A stretch of DNA of 64,000 nucleotides from Meghimatium bilineatum. Its lineage: Eukaryota; Mollusca; Gastropoda; Stylommatophora; Philomycidae. This document shows, piece after piece, positions 44,740 to 57,432 of this stretch. Each line of letters starts with the position of its first letter. Position 1 is the first letter of the stretch. The notes under the pieces were generated by a model, which ran no database searches, was not told the origin of the DNA, and saw only the letters and a program-made list of their open reading frames with translations. Made by a program: the position numbers and the translations under genes. The stretch lies in NCBI GenBank assembly GCA_034231615.1, contig CM067304.1, forward strand, positions 20,266,089-20,330,088. Direction: 5' to 3'.

Positions 44740-44960
44740 TCTACAGCAAACTATTCTTGCGTAATTAGACCTACTGTGCCTCTACCCATTGGGTACTGAA
44801 CCTTTTTTTCTCCGCAAACACGATTCCGGTATAAGAAAGCATCACCGGTAGAGTTGGGTTCGTTCGTATTCTCAGCCGAGGTGTCATTCACCGAAATTGT
44901 GAACCCCTCGTCCAAGTCAGTGTCTATACTAATTTTTAAGAAGTAATGGGGACTAAAAGC
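44740..44960. repeat. Dispersed sequence shared with 1841-2250
   Basis: ACCCATTGGGTACTGAACC and its left flank match, inverted, the segment near 1885. A 75-codon minus-strand frame covers it; no family recognised. Confidence 0.5.
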
Positions 44961-45027
44961 TTGTTCTCGAGTTGACAATGTTTTGTTAGCTCAGACTTCC
45001 TTGTAACGTTTTCCTGCTATATATGTA

Positions 45028-45115
45028 TGTAACGCTTCCCTCTTGCACTGTGCTGCCCTCTTGCACTGTGCTGCCCTCTTGCACTGAGCTGCCCTCTTGC
45101 ACTGTGCTGCCCTCT
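45028..45115. repeat. About 18-bp minisatellite, 5 units
   Basis: CCCTCTTGCACTGTGCTG repeated. Confidence 0.95.
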
Positions 45116-46305
45116 CATTGCACTCAATATGTTATCTCTTCGACTCTCGTTATTCGTCTTCTCATCTACCCATTTCGTGACAATCGCATTGACCTCCCAT
45201 TCAATGCTCGATCTTGAAAGTCTTGCGTCACTGTGTGTTGACAATGACGCTGTATATGTTTACAATGACACTGTATATGTTATCACAGAGGTGTGGGATA
45301 TAAAGCTTGTCTTTTTTGCATTAAATTCTCATTCCATCTACAGCCTCCACATTAACGGACATGATCCCAAACGTGTTTGTCAGAAGTAGTACAAGCTGAC
45401 GTACTTCCGTTTCCAGAAAGAGGGGGTACTTTTGGAATCTTGGTCATCTGATAACCCTGCGTCCGCTCGTCGAGAACAATGCGGCAGCGTTAGCACCCCA
45501 TTGACTGACTGACTGATTAACTAGCTGATTGACTGAATTATTGACTTATTACGAGACTGAAAAACTGACCCACTGATTCACTGATTATTTGACTAATTGA
45601 CTGACTGGTTGATTAGGTTATTCATCTTTACTCGTACATTCACGCGCCTATATTAAACACAGACGAATCAGTGAAGATAGCTCTGCACTACCCACACGAC
45701 CAATTTACATCTAAAATCCTTGTGACCTCCTCCATTTCCATATTCATACTTCTCCATCCCTCCTCCTCACCAGCCATCATTCCCATCTTTCTTTACCTCC
45801 ATATACTTATATCAACAGAAACTGACCGAGGGGATGAGTCGAGGAGTAATCACCTATTCTCCATTCACCATTTTTTCCTACACCCCCAAAGTAATCAATA
45901 CGTTCCCGATCAAGCTAGAAGATTAGTCTTGCCGTGATTTATCGTATTAACACTTGTTGGCCGACATGAGAATGACGTGCTGGGTTGAAAGTTTCCTGTG
46001 CTGAGATGGAATTGCGCTTCCTTTGTAGAACGCTGCAAACACTCTGAATATTGTTGGGAAAGGGAGGGGGGAGTTGGTATTATATCCTATTCATGGAGTA
46101 ATGTTCAATTCAGCATTTCTTGGTTGTAGTGATTTTCTAGGCAATTTAAATATGTTAAGTAGGTTGTCATTGATTACTGAACGAGCTGGATGCACATTTT
46201 CTGCGGTGGGATTTGAACAGAAACTTTGGCGGCCCGAAACGTCTGCCACCTAGTCTCAGAGCAACAGAAGTAAAAAATATAGGATCGATTTAGGATTAAC
46301 CTTCC
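45116..46305. other. Unassigned 1.2 kb
   Basis: Includes a small tandem pair (ACACTGTATATGTTTACAATG-like, near 45240) and an ACTGA block at 45500-45620. No gene recognised. Confidence 0.5.
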
Positions 46306-46309
46306 TTTT

Positions 46310-46810
46310 ATAATGAAGAGCAAGAAACATATGATAGAATTAGAAAAGAGAGAAAAATTAGAAAAAGAAATATGAGAATTAGAAAGAAGAGAATAATTCA
46401 TTATAAACAGAAAAAAGCGAGATTTGGAAAAGAGGAAATAATTAGAAAAAGAACGAAAAAGAATTAGAAAACAGAACAATTAGAAGACGAAAACATACGA
46501 AAATTTGAAAATAGAATAAGGAAAAACGTAGATTAGAAAGAGAGAATAATTAGAATAAGGGAATAGAACGAGAATTAGAAAATAAATATAATTACAAGAA
46601 AAATGAGAACTTAACTATATTTCGACGATAATGATAATAATAATGGTAATAATTATAATAATAAATCAAACCTTAGCAACATTATAACAAAGAGAAATAT
46701 GTTTTCAATATATGTTGCAATAGTATTAATAATATTATTTGTGGCGACACAATTTAGGCATAATAATAATAAAGATAACAGTAATAATAATAATAATAAA
46801 TATATTAATT
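46310..46810. repeat. Purine-rich AGAAAATTAGAA then (AAT)n repeats
   Basis: Degenerate AGAATTAGAAA units to about 46600, then AATAATAAT-rich sequence to 46810. Confidence 0.85.
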
Positions 46811-46814
46811 AGAA

Positions 46815-49247
46815 CAGCAATTTTAAAATTAGAGGATACCATGCTACATATCAGACGGAGAGGCGAAATCGTGCAATTCTGAAACTTGTTAAAAACAATA
46901 GCAATGTATGTCAGCTGAAAGTGCATATGAAGGGGACAGAATATCAGATGCCTCACCTAACGACAGACAGTACAGAATTCTATCTCCTGTACTACTACTG
47001 CCCAAATGATAGACCATTGGCACTAGACACAATCCCAGATAAAGAGAGACTTATGGTGTGTGGTGACTTCAACAGCCACTCTCAGAGCTGGGACTATGAT
47101 CACATGGAGAAGAGAGGTGAGGAACTTGAGAGCTGGCAGGATGAAAATAATCTCATACTTATTAACCAGCCAGCAGACCCACCAACCTCCTACTCTAGAG
47201 CGTGGCACACCGCCACTACAAGTAACCCGGCATTCAACTCACCAGGCCTGGAATGAAGCATCACACGGGTCGTTGAAAAGCAGCTTGGAGGTAGCTTGAA
47301 AGTAGCTTATCATTTAACCAGTGTTCTAGCTAAGGACATGAACGTGGGCAAAGACATCAATAGAGCAGTGAGTGAATTTAATAGATGTATACTATATGCT
47401 GCTAGTAAAACCATACCCAGGGGGGCACGCAAAACTACAAACCCTACTGGAATGATGAACTGGAGAAGCTGCAAATTGTGATGGAAATATCTAGACAGCA
47501 GGCTGAGAACACACCTAGCCAAAAATATCACAACATGTATCAGCAAAGTCTAAATTTTAAAGAGCCAAGTTACAAGCCAGACGAAGCCGCTGGAAAGAAA
47601 ACAACAGAATCGCTAAACCTTGAATGAGACACTAGGAAATTATGGAAACTGGTAAAACAATTTAAGGATGAAAGTACAGGGAGAAATACAAGTATCAAAC
47701 TTTATAAAGAAAGAAACATTTTAACAGGTAAACATGCAACTGATTACTTTGCAGATTCATTTGCAGATGACAACATCAGTTAGCCCAGAGAAACAACAGA
47801 AGGTTCGAGATAACCAGCAAAACATTGTACAAGGCGAACCTATACCTGAAGACATGGATGCGCCAATCACAATGAAAGAACTGGAGAATGCAATATCCAA
47901 ATTGAAAATGAAAAAGTCCGCAAGAGCTGATGGACTGCCCAATGAAATTATTAAAAACCTAGGAACTGCAGTATGAGTAAACCTACTGCAAATCTTCAAC
48001 ACAAGCTGGATCACAGGTAATGTTCCGTAGTCATGGAGGAAATCAATAATGATACCACTCCTCAAATCAGGAAAACATGGCAACACAGTCTCCAATTACA
48101 GGACCATCAGCCTCACAAGCTGTCTATGCAAAACAATGGAACGCATTATCAATCTTAGAATGCAGTGGTACCTTGAAAGTGAAAACCTTCTGGTATCACA
48201 GCAAGCAGGCTTCAGACAGTGCTACTTTTCTGAAGATCAGGCAACCTACCTATCCCAAGAGATTGAGGACGCCTTCCAAGATAAGAAACTGGTACTAGCA
48301 GCATGGATAGACCTCAGGAAATCATTTCACAAGGTTTGGAAAGAAGGACTCTTAAAGAAATTACGAAATTACAGGGTTAACTCAAGAATGTACAACTGGG
48401 TAAAAGCATACCTGCATAATAGAAGAGCCAGGGTACAATTAGATGGTCGCAAGAGCAAGAAAGTCCTACTGCGTCATGGAGTCCCCCAGGGAGGAGTCCT
48501 GTCACCCATCCTTTTCTTGGTTTACATCAATGACCTAGTTGCTGAACTACCACACGGGATCAAAGTGGCAATGTATGCTGACGACCTGGTGATCTGGTGC
48601 ACGGAAGAACATGCGACAGTGGCCACTAAACAAATACAAAGAGCTATCGATGCCCTAACCTTATGGGCAAATAGATGGTGCGTCAGCATTAACACAGATA
48701 AGTGCAGCACTACACTCTTTACCCTCTCAGCAAAACAAAAAGCCGGTGTTATGAAGATAAATGGAGAGCTTTTGAAAAAAGCCAAACAACACACATACCT
48801 CGGAGTTACTTTTGATGATAAGCTGACATGGAAGCAGCACATAAACAAAGCAACAACAAAAGCCAGGAGGAAGTTAGCTATCCTGAGAAAACTAAGGGGA
48901 ACCACATAGTGAGATAGTGGGAATATACTCGTTAATGCTTACCAGCAAGGCATAAGACCACACCGGGAATATGGTTCAGTTGCATGGTGTCCTGCATCAA
49001 GCACCAGATTATAGGATCTAGATAAAGTGCAAACCAAGCGCCTAGGATAATGCAGGGAGCAATGAAATAAACACCCATAGTAGAGATGCAGAAAATGGGG
49101 AGAACACAAGCACTTGGCGAACGAAGAGACACAAAGATACTAATACAAGCAGAACAGTTTCAGTGTAGGCCATGTCATCCAAAGAAGGAAAGATTCCAAA
49201 ATCTAGCAATGGGGCGACTGAAACAAGCAGCTTTATCCATCAAGCGA
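46815..49247 (+). mobile_element. LINE copy 3, decayed, both ends missing
   Basis: Same family as copy 1, from the IAFKIRGYQ region of the endonuclease to the FIHQAKRL codons before RNase H. About 100 bp are missing near 47290. Stops and frameshifts occur near 47257, 47480, 47625, 47975 and 48907. The RT core frame at 48049-48909 is still open with YADD, but its catalytic-strand motif reads LRKSFHKV, having lost the Asp. Confidence 0.95.
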
Positions 49248-49334
49248 AACGACTAGCTTCCATTCACTGTCTTCCTTATCGATACAAGATGCCACATATG
49301 AGAAATATTCGTTCAGTGCAAGAGAACAAACTTG

Positions 49335-49470
49335 CTGCTTACATTCGTTCAGAAACTCCCCCGGGATCTCCCTTGTAGCAGGACAGTAGTCCTACTAGAT
49401 TTCCAGCAGGATATAATCCAAAGAACGGAAACGCGTTGTGTCATTGATTTAGACCAGAACATTCTCCCAG
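49335..49470 (-). mobile_element. GAA-tailed SINE-like element
   Basis: ACATTCGTTCAGAAACTCCC, TAGCAGGACAGTAGTCCTAC, TAGATTTCCAGCAGGATATA, GAACGGAAACGCGTTGTGTC. Longer subtype without tail. Confidence 0.8.
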
Positions 49471-49659
49471 ATTGATCCAACCTTAGACATAAGGCACTAC
49501 AACAACTTCCCAGATAAACACAGCCCCAGACTCTAGGCACCAGCCCACATCTGAAAGAAGCGTCCAGCGCAATTCATATCAGACCTAACAAACGGTGGTC
49601 AACCTTAAGAAATTCACAATATACCCGCATACTACACTATTAAACACACTCTAGGGCAC

Positions 49660-50340
49660 ACACTTCATCATCATCATTAAGTGCCGTCTCCGCAACGAAG
49701 GTTGGCTGTAACGTATCTCCAACATCTCCTGTCTCTTGTCTTGGTGGTGCACTCTGCTAGACTGTAACCTGTCCAACGTGTAATGTTACTCTCCCACTTG
49801 TATCTCTGCCTACCTCTTGCTCGCTTCCCTTTGACTTTACCCTCAAGTAAGGTCTTCAATAGGGTGTCATGTCTTTTAATGTGTCCAAAGTATTTTATTT
49901 GCCTGATCTTTATTTCTCTTAGTAGTTCTTTCTTCATATTAAGTGTCTTTAGCACCTCTTTATTTGTTTTCTTCTCTTTCCATGATGTTCTCCCTATTCT
50001 TCTATATACCCACATCTCAAAGGCATCAATTTTGTCTTCTAATTGTTTATTTAGTGTCCATGTTTCTGAGCCATACATTAATATGGAATAGATATAGCAT
50101 TTTATAATTCTCATTATTAACTTGTTTGTAATTTGTTTAGATATTAATAATTTCCTCATGCCATTGAAGGTACTTTTAGCCATTCCTATTCTCCTTTTAA
50201 CTTCTGTTTCACATCTGCCATCATTTGTGACTATGTGTCCATGATATTGATACTGTTTTACCTGTTGTAGTTTCTCTCCCTGTATCTTTATGTTTATCTC
50301 CTGTTCTTCTGTGTTATACAACACACTTCATACACACTCG
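49660..50340 (-). mobile_element. RTE-like LINE 3' part, (ATG)n tail
   Basis: A 215-codon minus-strand frame with YHGHIVTNDGRCETEVKRRI, YGSETWTLNKQLEDKIDAF, RRIGRTSW, FGHIKRHDTLLKTLLEG, GKRARGRQRYKW and WRYVTANLRCGDGT, typical of the region after RT in RTE-like elements. The tail (TTAATGATGATGATG on the minus strand) lies at 49665-49680. The best preserved of its family here. Confidence 0.92.
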
Positions 50341-50915
50341 TATTTCTCGCACGCTGAAACGAACTTTCACAAAGAAATGATGCAACAAAAATTGTTCCAT
50401 ATAAATCTAATCCACAAAAATATCCACAGGTTGCAAGATCTGCAGATACCATCTCCTCCATCAAGGTGGAACTTAGTAAATATATCTCTCAAGCTTTATC
50501 TGAACATTGCTGCTTATAGACGAAGTTTCCATGGAATCGACCGTGTCTTAAGCTGGTGGAGACAATCCTACTTTATTCCAATACCTTTCTATTTTTCTCC
50601 TCATAGATCAATATCCTGACATTTGTCCAAGCAGATTTTGTAAGCATGCTCGAATATTTAATTTTTTTTTAAATTTTCAAATTATATTTTTTTCTGGACA
50701 CAAAATCTGGATAATTTACTGCGGAAGAATTAGGAATAACAATTTTTTCAAATCAGAAGTGGACAGAATACGGCACAAGATCCAAATGTGCCTCGCCTAG
50801 CCACTTTTACTGGCACTCTAATCTGATTTAAATATACTATAGCGACTCATCCCCCGACTCAGATATCACTAACTCTTAATCCAAGAAACTAAAACACACA
50901 GAAATGTTGACTCCG
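50341..50915. other. Unassigned
   Basis: The 109-codon frame at 50290-50619 overlaps the LINE 5' edge and is not recognised. Confidence 0.45.
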
Positions 50916-50916
50916 T

Positions 50917-51788
50917 TTCATATGAGAAAAACCGAGTCTTCGTTGTCTGTTATAATGTCTGTAGTTGCATCAGTTTCATATAAGAAAAACTGAGTCTTCG
51001 TTGTCTGTTATAATGTCTGTTGTTGCATCAGTTTCATATAAGAAAAACTGAGTCTTCGTTGTCTGTTATAATGTCTGTAGTTGCATCAGTTTCATATAAG
51101 AAAAACTGAGTCTTCGTTGTCTGTTATAATGTCTGTTGTTGCATCAGTTTCATATAAGAAAAACTGAGTCTACGTTGTCTGTTATAATGTCTGTTGTTGC
51201 ATCAGTTTCATATAAGAAAAACTGAGTCTTCGTTGTCTGTTATAATGTCTGTTGTTGCATCAGTTTCATATAAGAAAAACTGAGTCTACGTTGTCTGTTA
51301 TAATGTCTGTTGTTGCATCAGTTTCATATAAGAAAAACTGAGTCTACGTTGTCTGTTATAATGTCTGTTGTTGCATCAGTTTCATATAAGAAAAACTGAG
51401 TCTTCGTTGTCTGTTATAATGTCTGTTGTTGCATCAGTTTCATATAAGAAAAACTGAGTCTACGTTGTCTGTTATAATGTCTGTTGTTGCATCAGTTTCA
51501 TATAAGAAAAACTGAGTCTTCGTTGTCTGTTATAATGTCTGTTGTTGCATCAGTTTCATATAAGAAAAACTTAGTCTTCGTTGTCTGTTATAATGTCTGT
51601 AGTTGCATCAGTTTTATATAAGAAAAACTGAGTCTACGTTGTCTGTTATAATATTTCTGTTGTTGCATCAGTTTCATATAAGAAAAACTGAGTCTTCGTT
51701 GTCTGTTATAATGTCTGTTGTTGCATCAGTTTCATATAAGAAAAACTGAGTCTACGTTGTCTGTTATAATGTCTGTTGTTGCATCAAT
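50917..51788. repeat. 58-bp minisatellite, 15 units
   Basis: Units contain TTGTCTGTTATAATGTCTGT and GCATCAGTTTCATATAAG. The CTTCG/CTACG and GTAGTTG/GTTGTTG variants alternate in places. Confidence 0.98.
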
Positions 51789-52145
51789 GCAAAATTATGC
51801 GGTAGGCTTTAATATCACAGTTTATTATTCCGTACTGAGTTTTGCATGTTAGGCAAGGGTATACGGCCTCTGAAGTGAAATTAGAACTGACGGAACAAAT
51901 GTATTCAAATCTGCTTAAGAAATTACTTCAGTCTCAATACTAGTCCAACAAGCAAGAGAAAACAATGAACATAAATATGTTTCTACAACAATAAAAAGAA
52001 AAAAATGGACTTGTATCGGGAATTAATTTAGAATGAATGACAACAGACTGACTCTTCAAACATTAAAATTGGGTACCAGATGGCAACAGAACAAGAGAAA
52101 GACCAAGAGAGATTTAGCAGACCAACCATTAAAGAGGGTATGACT
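51789..52145. other. Unassigned
   Basis: Nothing recognised. Confidence 0.5.
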
Positions 52146-52149
52146 ATGA

Positions 52150-52435
52150 GGTTCTCCAGAGGTTCTCATTGATGCTGGCGTAAAAAAATCAATCATATCA
52201 AACATTAGAGGCAGACAGTCAAGGTTTCTAGGGCATGTGCTGAGAAGAACACAGCTTGAACACTTAATAACCACTGGAAAGATCAAAGGGAGAAGAGATA
52301 GAGGTCGACAACGAGAAAAATTACTAGATGGGCTTGTATCGTGGCACGGTAGAAGCTCACCAACCGAGCTTATTGACAACACAAGAGACAGAGAGTCGTG
52401 GAGAAACATGATCGCCTACGCCAGTCGGCGTGGCA

Positions 52436-52490
<55 letters not shown>
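52150..52490 (+). mobile_element. RTE-like LINE 3' end with (TTGA)13 tail
   Basis: Frames give FLGHVLRRTQLEHLITTGKI, GRRDRGRQREK and NMIAYASRRGI, then (TTGA)n at 52438-52490. Frameshifted. Confidence 0.88.
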
Positions 52491-52764
52491 ATGAGTCTCA
52501 ACAACATGCAAGAATTACACACAGTAGAATCAGACAGGTCGAACTGAGAGCTCTGGTTTCTGCGACATACACCGTGTTCGGTGCTGAAGGAACATTGATC
52601 GATATATTACAGGGAACTATCGCAATTCACCTGTGTGGTACGGATAATCAGAAAGTTGCACAGAATAGTAGCACTCTGATCTGTCATTCATGACACCAGA
52701 GTCGACAAAGATAGTTTCAGCTAACAATCATATGGAAAAGTGAACCCCTAATACCATAATTATT

Positions 52765-53060
52765 CTTCTGCGCTTCTGCTTACAGTCCAACATGCCAAAA
52801 AGGTGTAGTCGGAGAATAGATTACATTATCTCATGGCTTATAGATTGACTGCGATATCTACATATTTTTAATAAAAAATTATACTGCATCGTGGCTTATG
52901 GGTCAATTCGACGTATACGATAGGAAAGCCAACACCACTAACCAAATGCTTTAGTAGCCTCTTATGTCATACGTGCAGAGCAAAGTGATGGGCTTTCCAG
53001 AATCGAAGCTGTTGCCGGGGTCCTAAAATGGAACTCTGACACATTGGCAGTCTGGACCAA
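52765..53060 (-). mobile_element. GAA-tailed SINE-like element, diverged
   Basis: TTCTTCTGCGCTTCTGCTTA, AGAATAGATTACATTATCTC, GACTGCGATATC and, farther in, TAGTAGCCTCTTATGTCATA, the 5' block of long copies. Confidence 0.65.
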
Positions 53061-53094
53061 AACAGTGTCAGTCTCTCAATCTATATCAGCGATA

Positions 53095-53650
53095 TTCAAA
53101 CTGAATGGGATGCGCAATAAGTGGACGGAGTATATTTGGGTTTAACACCTGTAGGCACCTGCGCAATAAGTGGATTGAGTATATTTGGGTTTAACACCTG
53201 TAGGCAACTGCGCAATAAGTGGATGGAGTATATTTGGGTTTAAAACCTGTAGGCACCTGCGCAATAAGTGGATGGAGTATATTTGGATTTAACACCTGTT
53301 GGAACCTGCGCAATAAGTGGACGGAGTATATTTGAATTTCACACCTGTAGGCACCTGCGCAATAAGTAGACGGAGTATATTTGGGTTTAACACCTGTAGG
53401 TACCTGCGTAATAAGTAGACGGAGTATATTGGGTTTAACACCTGTAGGCACCTGCGCAATAAGTGAATTGAGTATATTTGGGTTTAACACCTGTAGGCAC
53501 CTGCGCAATAAGTGGATTGAGTATATTTGGGTTTAACACCTGTAGGCACTTGCGCAATAAGTGGATTGAGTATATTTGGGTTTAACACCTGTAGGCACTT
53601 GCGCAATAAGTGGATTGAGTATATTTGGGTTTAACACCTGTAGGAACTTA
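53095..53650. repeat. 49-bp minisatellite, 11 units
   Basis: Units contain TGCGCAATAAGTGGATTGAG and TATATTTGGGTTTAACACCT. Confidence 0.97.
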
Positions 53651-53654
53651 CCTT

Positions 53655-54155
53655 GATATTGTATCCTGGTCAGCTTTTTTCTCTCTTTTCCTTTTTTTCG
53701 CTTTTTATGCAATTTAGAGTGATTGTATAAGAGCCTGTTAATCTTGGTTTTCTGCCTATATTGGCTGATATAAGTACAATTTCTAATGCAAAGATCTGGC
53801 TTCGATGGTCATACTGGATTTCAAAGTAATGAAAATAAAATTGAAAGTACGTTATAAGCATATGTATATGTTATCCCCAGAATGAATTGGGGTACGTATG
53901 TGAATGTATTGAATGTATCGTAATTCGATTAGAAAATCACGAATCCCTTATGAAATCCTATTTGTATAAAAAATGTAGAAGATATGCTAATTTGTTGTTA
54001 CACATTTCATTTCGGAAACTATCAAAAGTTCTATAGCATATCCGCCGTGCGCCATAGTACGCGGGATTTGCGTTTGTTATACATATTTGAGAGGACGCGG
54101 TGTTTGACTGCGTACTCTTATTAAAAGGCGTCACTTCAACATTAACTCACTATCT
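53655..54155. other. Unassigned
   Basis: No recognised feature. Confidence 0.5.
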
Positions 54156-54159
54156 GCAA

Positions 54160-54866
54160 CATGTAGAAAATACAACATGAAGATCAATACACAAAAGACG
54201 GAAACTATGAAAATATTCAGAAAACCGAGCACACTAAACATACAGATAGACAACACTGGAGTAAAACTAGTATCAGAGTTCAAATATATCGGTATTATTT
54301 TCACAGAAAATGATAGTCTTGGTAAAGAGATATAGAGAATGAAGTAACATACCAGCTGTCACCACTAGTTCTTCATCCCAATATCGAGAAGGAAGTTTAA
54401 AGACTAATGATCTACAGTATATTCCTACTAACACTGTGTTACCAGTGCCAAACCTGGTCTCTCTTATCTTCACATTACAAAAAGATAATGACATGTGAGA
54501 TGAAATGCTTGAGGAAAGCTGAGTGGACAATAGGCCTGAAAGATAACGAAATGAAGACATCACGGAAAGAATAGGTACAAACCTTGCACAGAATACATAG
54601 ACAGGCAGCAGATTAAGTGAGTTGGTCACATTTTGAGAATGCATCATGAGAAGTTGCATATAACCAAATGAGATGAGGGTACAAAGCCAAAGGAAGACTA
54701 CGGAAAAGATGGATAGAAAACATCAGGGACAGCTTCAACAAACATGGTCATAGCACAATCGAGGCGACACATCTGGCCTTGGAATACTAGCTCGAACTAT
54801 CACCCCCTACGCTTAACGGCAAGAGTGGATAACCAACCACATGGGAAAAGACAACAGACAATCATC
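54160..54866 (+). mobile_element. RTE-like LINE 3' part, decayed
   Basis: MKINTQKTETMKIFRKPS, VSEFKYIGIIFTEND and later a basic RKTTEKMDRKH stretch, full of stops. Ends at an (ATC)n tail. Confidence 0.75.
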
Positions 54867-55630
54867 ATCATCATCAGGTGCCATGCCGGGTGGCGTAAGC
54901 GGTCATGGCTCTCCACAGCTCTCTGTCCACAGTATTATGTATCAAAGTCGTTGTTGTTTCTTTGCCGTGCCAGGTTGTCAAACTGTCTAATATTTTCTCA
55001 CGTTGTCGCCCTCTGTCTCTGGTGCCTTCAATCTTGCCTGTTGTGATTATGTTCTCTAAACCTGCCTGTCTCATGAAGTGGCCAAAAAAAGAAGATTGCC
55101 TTTTTCTTATATTCTTGATTAAGGTCCGTTTCGCATTTAACTCTTTTAACACATCTAAATTAGTTTTTCTGGCAGTCCATGGTATTCTCAGCATTCTTCT
55201 GTAGAACCACATCTCTGTTGCCTCCAATCTCCCACTTTCCAGTTTGTTTATTGTCCAAGACTCGCACCCATATGTTAGTATAGGGGTTATATAGCACTGC
55301 AGAACTCTCTTTCTCACCTCTAATGACAAGGTCCTATTACACAGTATATTTTTCATTTTTCTGAATGTTGTTTTTGCCTGTCCTATTCTGCATCTTATTT
55401 CTGTTGAACTTCTTCCATCTGCTGTTATAATTGTACCTAGATATTTGAATTGGTGGACCTGTTTTAATACTATATCATTCACTATGATCATGCACGGTGT
55501 GTTATTTTCTTTCTTTGAAATAATCATTACTTCTGTTTTCTTGATATTTAGGAAGAGGCCTTTCTCTTTCTGTGACTACTACTTTAATTAAGTTTTGAAG
55601 ATCTTCCTCACTTTTTAGACATGAGACAAT
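54864..55630 (-). mobile_element. RTE-like LINE 3' part, (ATG)n tail
   Basis: A 217-codon minus-strand frame: KYLGTIITADGRSSTEI, LTYGCESWTINKLESGR, FYRRMLRIPW, FFGHFMRQAGLENIITTGK, RDRGRQREKI and AYATRHGT, then (GAT)n. Tail-to-tail with the previous element. Confidence 0.92.
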
Positions 55631-56039
55631 AGACTTCATTATTTACATTTCATGTCTAACCTCATTTGAGAATATAATAAAACAGATAACCCGTTAGTGC
55701 CGTGGAGCTGCCACACTGAACACGTTACCACAAAAAGCTCCCGAAACACCTCTATTATCAGCCATTAGGAGGAGAGTAGAAAAAAATCACACTCGGACCA
55801 TTGCTTGTTATTAATCCAGGATTCTCTTTCTCCCTCTCTTTTCCTGCCATCATTGACCGTATCATGCAAAATAATTTTGGAAAGTTATTCGTGTTGTGTT
55901 ACATGCCTAAACTAAACAAGTTTACGCCGTTTCAATACTGTCAAACATGGTTCTTGATAACCTTGGACATTTTTTTTTCTGAATGAAATATATAAATCTC
56001 TTGTGTTGTATATAATTATTTATTAACAAACGTCAATAG
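55631..56039. other. Unassigned
   Basis: No recognised feature. Confidence 0.5.
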
Positions 56040-56340
56040 CAGGAAAAGTTTGAATCCTTCTTTCTGTGTTTGCATTGAGTGTCCAACTCTCACATCTGTA
56101 TAAAAGTATTCTTAACACTAGCGATCTGAATATATTAATCTTTACTTGTAATTATGATCTTACATTTCCAAATCATATTCAGCCTTGACATGACAGCCAT
56201 CACTATCTAGAGTCTTACCTTAATGTAATGTTGCGAGTTGCCATCATGACATATTTTAAATCCGAGATATTTGAAGATGGTAACTTCTTCAAGTTGGTGA
56301 CTTTAATTGGATATTCGCCGGGAAATATGACGTAGAATAA
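56040..56340 (-). mobile_element. LINE fragment after the RT core
   Basis: Minus strand reads VTIFKYLGF and, separately, LVLRILLYRCESWTLNANTE (the YGCESWTL motif). Confidence 0.75.
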
Positions 56341-56700
56341 TAGCTGGGGTTTTTTTTCCGCTTGCCGATAAGCTAAATTTCGGAGAAGAATTTGGAGCTA
56401 CAGAGTAAAATTCTGCCCATGAAAATGCTACACTGGTGAGATAGTACACGAGTAAGATATAAAATCAGCGGATTATGGAAACTATCTGCATACATACACA
56501 CAGCCAACTGTTTAAAGTGACGGAACTTCTACGGGGATGTCCGGATTGTGCCCCTCTGTTGATTCAGATAATAGCTAACCAGTAATCACTAGTCTCACTG
56601 GAGATTCGATTCTAAAACAGGGTTTAGAGGTCATGCCACAGGATATATATATATAGTGTCTAGAACGTTGTTTAGGGTGGTGGGGAGGAGTGAGGTTCCT
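56341..56700. other. Unassigned
   Basis: Short (TA)n at 56645; otherwise nothing recognised. Confidence 0.5.
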
Positions 56701-56724
56701 CCTAATTTTGAGACATGTTACTTT

Positions 56725-56845
56725 CAACCATGGATGCGAGTTCCTGGTTCAACCGTGGACGCGAGTTCCTGGTTCAACCGTGGATGCGAGTTCCTGGTTC
56801 AACCCTGGATGCGAGTTCCTGGTTCAACCCTGGATGCGAGTCCGA
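56725..56845. repeat. 25-bp minisatellite, 5 units
   Basis: GATGCGAGTTCCTGGTTCAA plus CCGTG. Confidence 0.95.
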
Positions 56846-57129
56846 TATTAGCGCTCATGACCATATACAATATTGACGATTGCGGCTCAGTAAATACTGT
56901 CACCGCGACCTCTGATCTCTCCTATGACTAAATGGTTAGAAAACAAACCAATTTTCTTGGAGGATCAGAAGATGTAGAGGATTTATTTAATTGTAACAGG
57001 GTTTTCTTATATGTGTTCTATCTCTCTTAGCGAAGCGAAAACTCTGCCAAGAACACCACAACACATAGACACGTAACGCCGTAACTCTTCAAGCGAAAAT
57101 GTCAGAAGTTCTCCGAAAAACAACATGTG

Positions 57130-57177
57130 CATTCAGGACGTATTGACCAGGAGGTCAAACGCGAAACGTCCTGAATG
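57130..57177. other. Nested double hairpin
   Basis: CATTCAGGACGT (57130) pairs with ACGTCCTGAATG (57166), enclosing TTGACC-AGGA-GGTCAA and GCGAAAC. Function unknown. Confidence 0.6.
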
Positions 57178-57339
57178 TAAAATGTATGACCGCTTGAGTG
57201 TTATCGGAAGTTGAAAGACGAGCAATGAATAGCAATACTGTTACCTGCAGAATATTCCATGTCGGTGGTATTCACTGTTAGGGAGATTCCACATCAGTGA
57301 GATCCCATACCAAAGAGAACAGCCTAAAAGAAAAAAAAG

Positions 57340-57432
57340 CTGGTGATAGCAACAGTTGGTGATAGCAACAGTTGGTGATAGCAACAGTTGGTGATAGCAA
57401 CAATTAGTCATAGCAACAGTTGGTTATAGCAT
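57340..57432. repeat. 16-bp minisatellite, 5-6 units
   Basis: GGTGATAGCAACAGTT. Confidence 0.95.

Noticed and set aside
54273-54659. 128-codon minus-strand frame
   Set aside because: Antisense of a decayed LINE on the + strand.
57130-57177. Hammerhead ribozyme
   Set aside because: The CTGANGA core strand is absent; only the GAAAC part is present.
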